A DNA stretch of 64,000 bases, taken from contig NW_027040577.1 of the NCBI RefSeq assembly GCF_037179485.1, positions 2,060,001 through 2,124,000 of the forward strand, in the 5' to 3' direction. The DNA comes from Ochlerotatus camptorhynchus. Its lineage: Eukaryota; Arthropoda; Insecta; Diptera; Culicidae. The translations under genes and the position numbers were made by a program. Shown here one piece after another: positions 63,711-64,000 of this stretch (the stretch's first letter is position 1; every line of letters starts with the position of its first letter). The notes beneath the pieces were generated by a model. That model did no database searches and was not told the origin of the DNA. It saw only the letters and a list, made by a program, of their open reading frames with translations.

Positions 63711-64000
63711 ATCACTTAGAAAAATGTATATGGTAACACTAGTTTACAAAACAACATAAAAAGTGTGAACTTTAGTGGTTGACCAACGTTTCTAATGCAA
63801 AATCCTACGCTGAATTCAATGCCGTGGTCAGAAAAATTTAAAGTAGAGCAATTTTTGAGATATACAAAATTTTTGATTTTTTGAATTTTGGACAAAAGTA
63901 CGATTACTAAAATGTCAATATCTTTGGAACTAGTGCACCAATTTTAATTTTTTTTTTTGAAAGTGAAGCTAAATAAATTTGCTATCGTTCACTTGAATAT
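63711..64000. other. Unassigned AT-rich end of window
   Basis: AT-rich sequence with T and A runs, similar in character to MITE interiors. No ends or genes recognised before the window stops. Confidence 0.3.

Noticed and set aside
1..64000. CRISPR arrays, bacterial operons, rRNA genes
   Set aside because: Nothing in the window resembles these. Composition and content are those of an insect nuclear genome.

Overview
This is a repeat-dense eukaryotic window, almost certainly from a culicine mosquito (Aedes type). The organism call is inference. It rests on Jockey-clade non-LTR retrotransposons with three zinc knuckles in ORF1, a DD37E Tc1/mariner-type transposon (ITmD37E, a family known from mosquitoes), several tRNA-derived SINEs, BEL/Pao retroelements and many palindromic fold-back MITEs. 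I see no intact host protein gene. Nearly every sizeable open reading frame is a mobile-element gene or its relic.

Layout. 0.8-3.3 kb: decayed BEL/Pao pol, split by a 759-bp fold-back element. 3.3-4.1 kb: an interspersed repeat whose inverted partner lies at 12.6-13.4 kb. 4.5-5.6 kb: fossil of a transposase-like gene. 5.6-12.6 kb: two related histone H4 pseudogenes with 3' stem-loops; a nearly complete Jockey element (A1, 6241-10978, minus) sits in the 5' region of the first. 17-20.1 kb: RTE-type relic. 21.7-26.3 kb: a second Jockey family (B1) inserted in another copy of the same histone-promoter sequence. 26.7-28.9 kb: relic of an insect retrovirus-like (errantivirus-type) envelope region. 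31.6-33.1 kb: SINE next to an open BEL/Pao gag gene. 36-41 kb: MITEs, a SINE-like insertion with a 14-bp target duplication, and repeated tRNA-like modules. 43.2-44.5 kb: ITmD37E element with one frameshift. 46.6-49.1 kb: Tourist-type MITE and two further LINE fragments. 50.0-50.5 kb: a terminal-inverted-repeat element carrying a TATA box and a histone stem-loop. 50.5-54.9 kb: A3, a broken relative of A1. 55-56 kb: SINE cluster. 57.3-58.3 kb: inverted satellite array of about 120-bp monomers. 59.0-63.7 kb: 5'-truncated B2 and A4.

The most interesting signal is the link between histone H4 sequence and mobile DNA. Two H4 pseudogenes share the same derived deletions and stop codon, so a dead H4 copy appears to have been amplified. 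A short inverted-repeat element elsewhere carries a histone 3' stem-loop with its downstream purine element. Two different Jockey families, A1 and B1, have inserted at the same nucleotide (within 1 bp) just downstream of the TATA box of this histone-type promoter. This suggests a shared target-site preference, though two events in one window cannot prove it.

Stretches not listed as features showed nothing I could support. Boundaries marked approximate were judged by eye.
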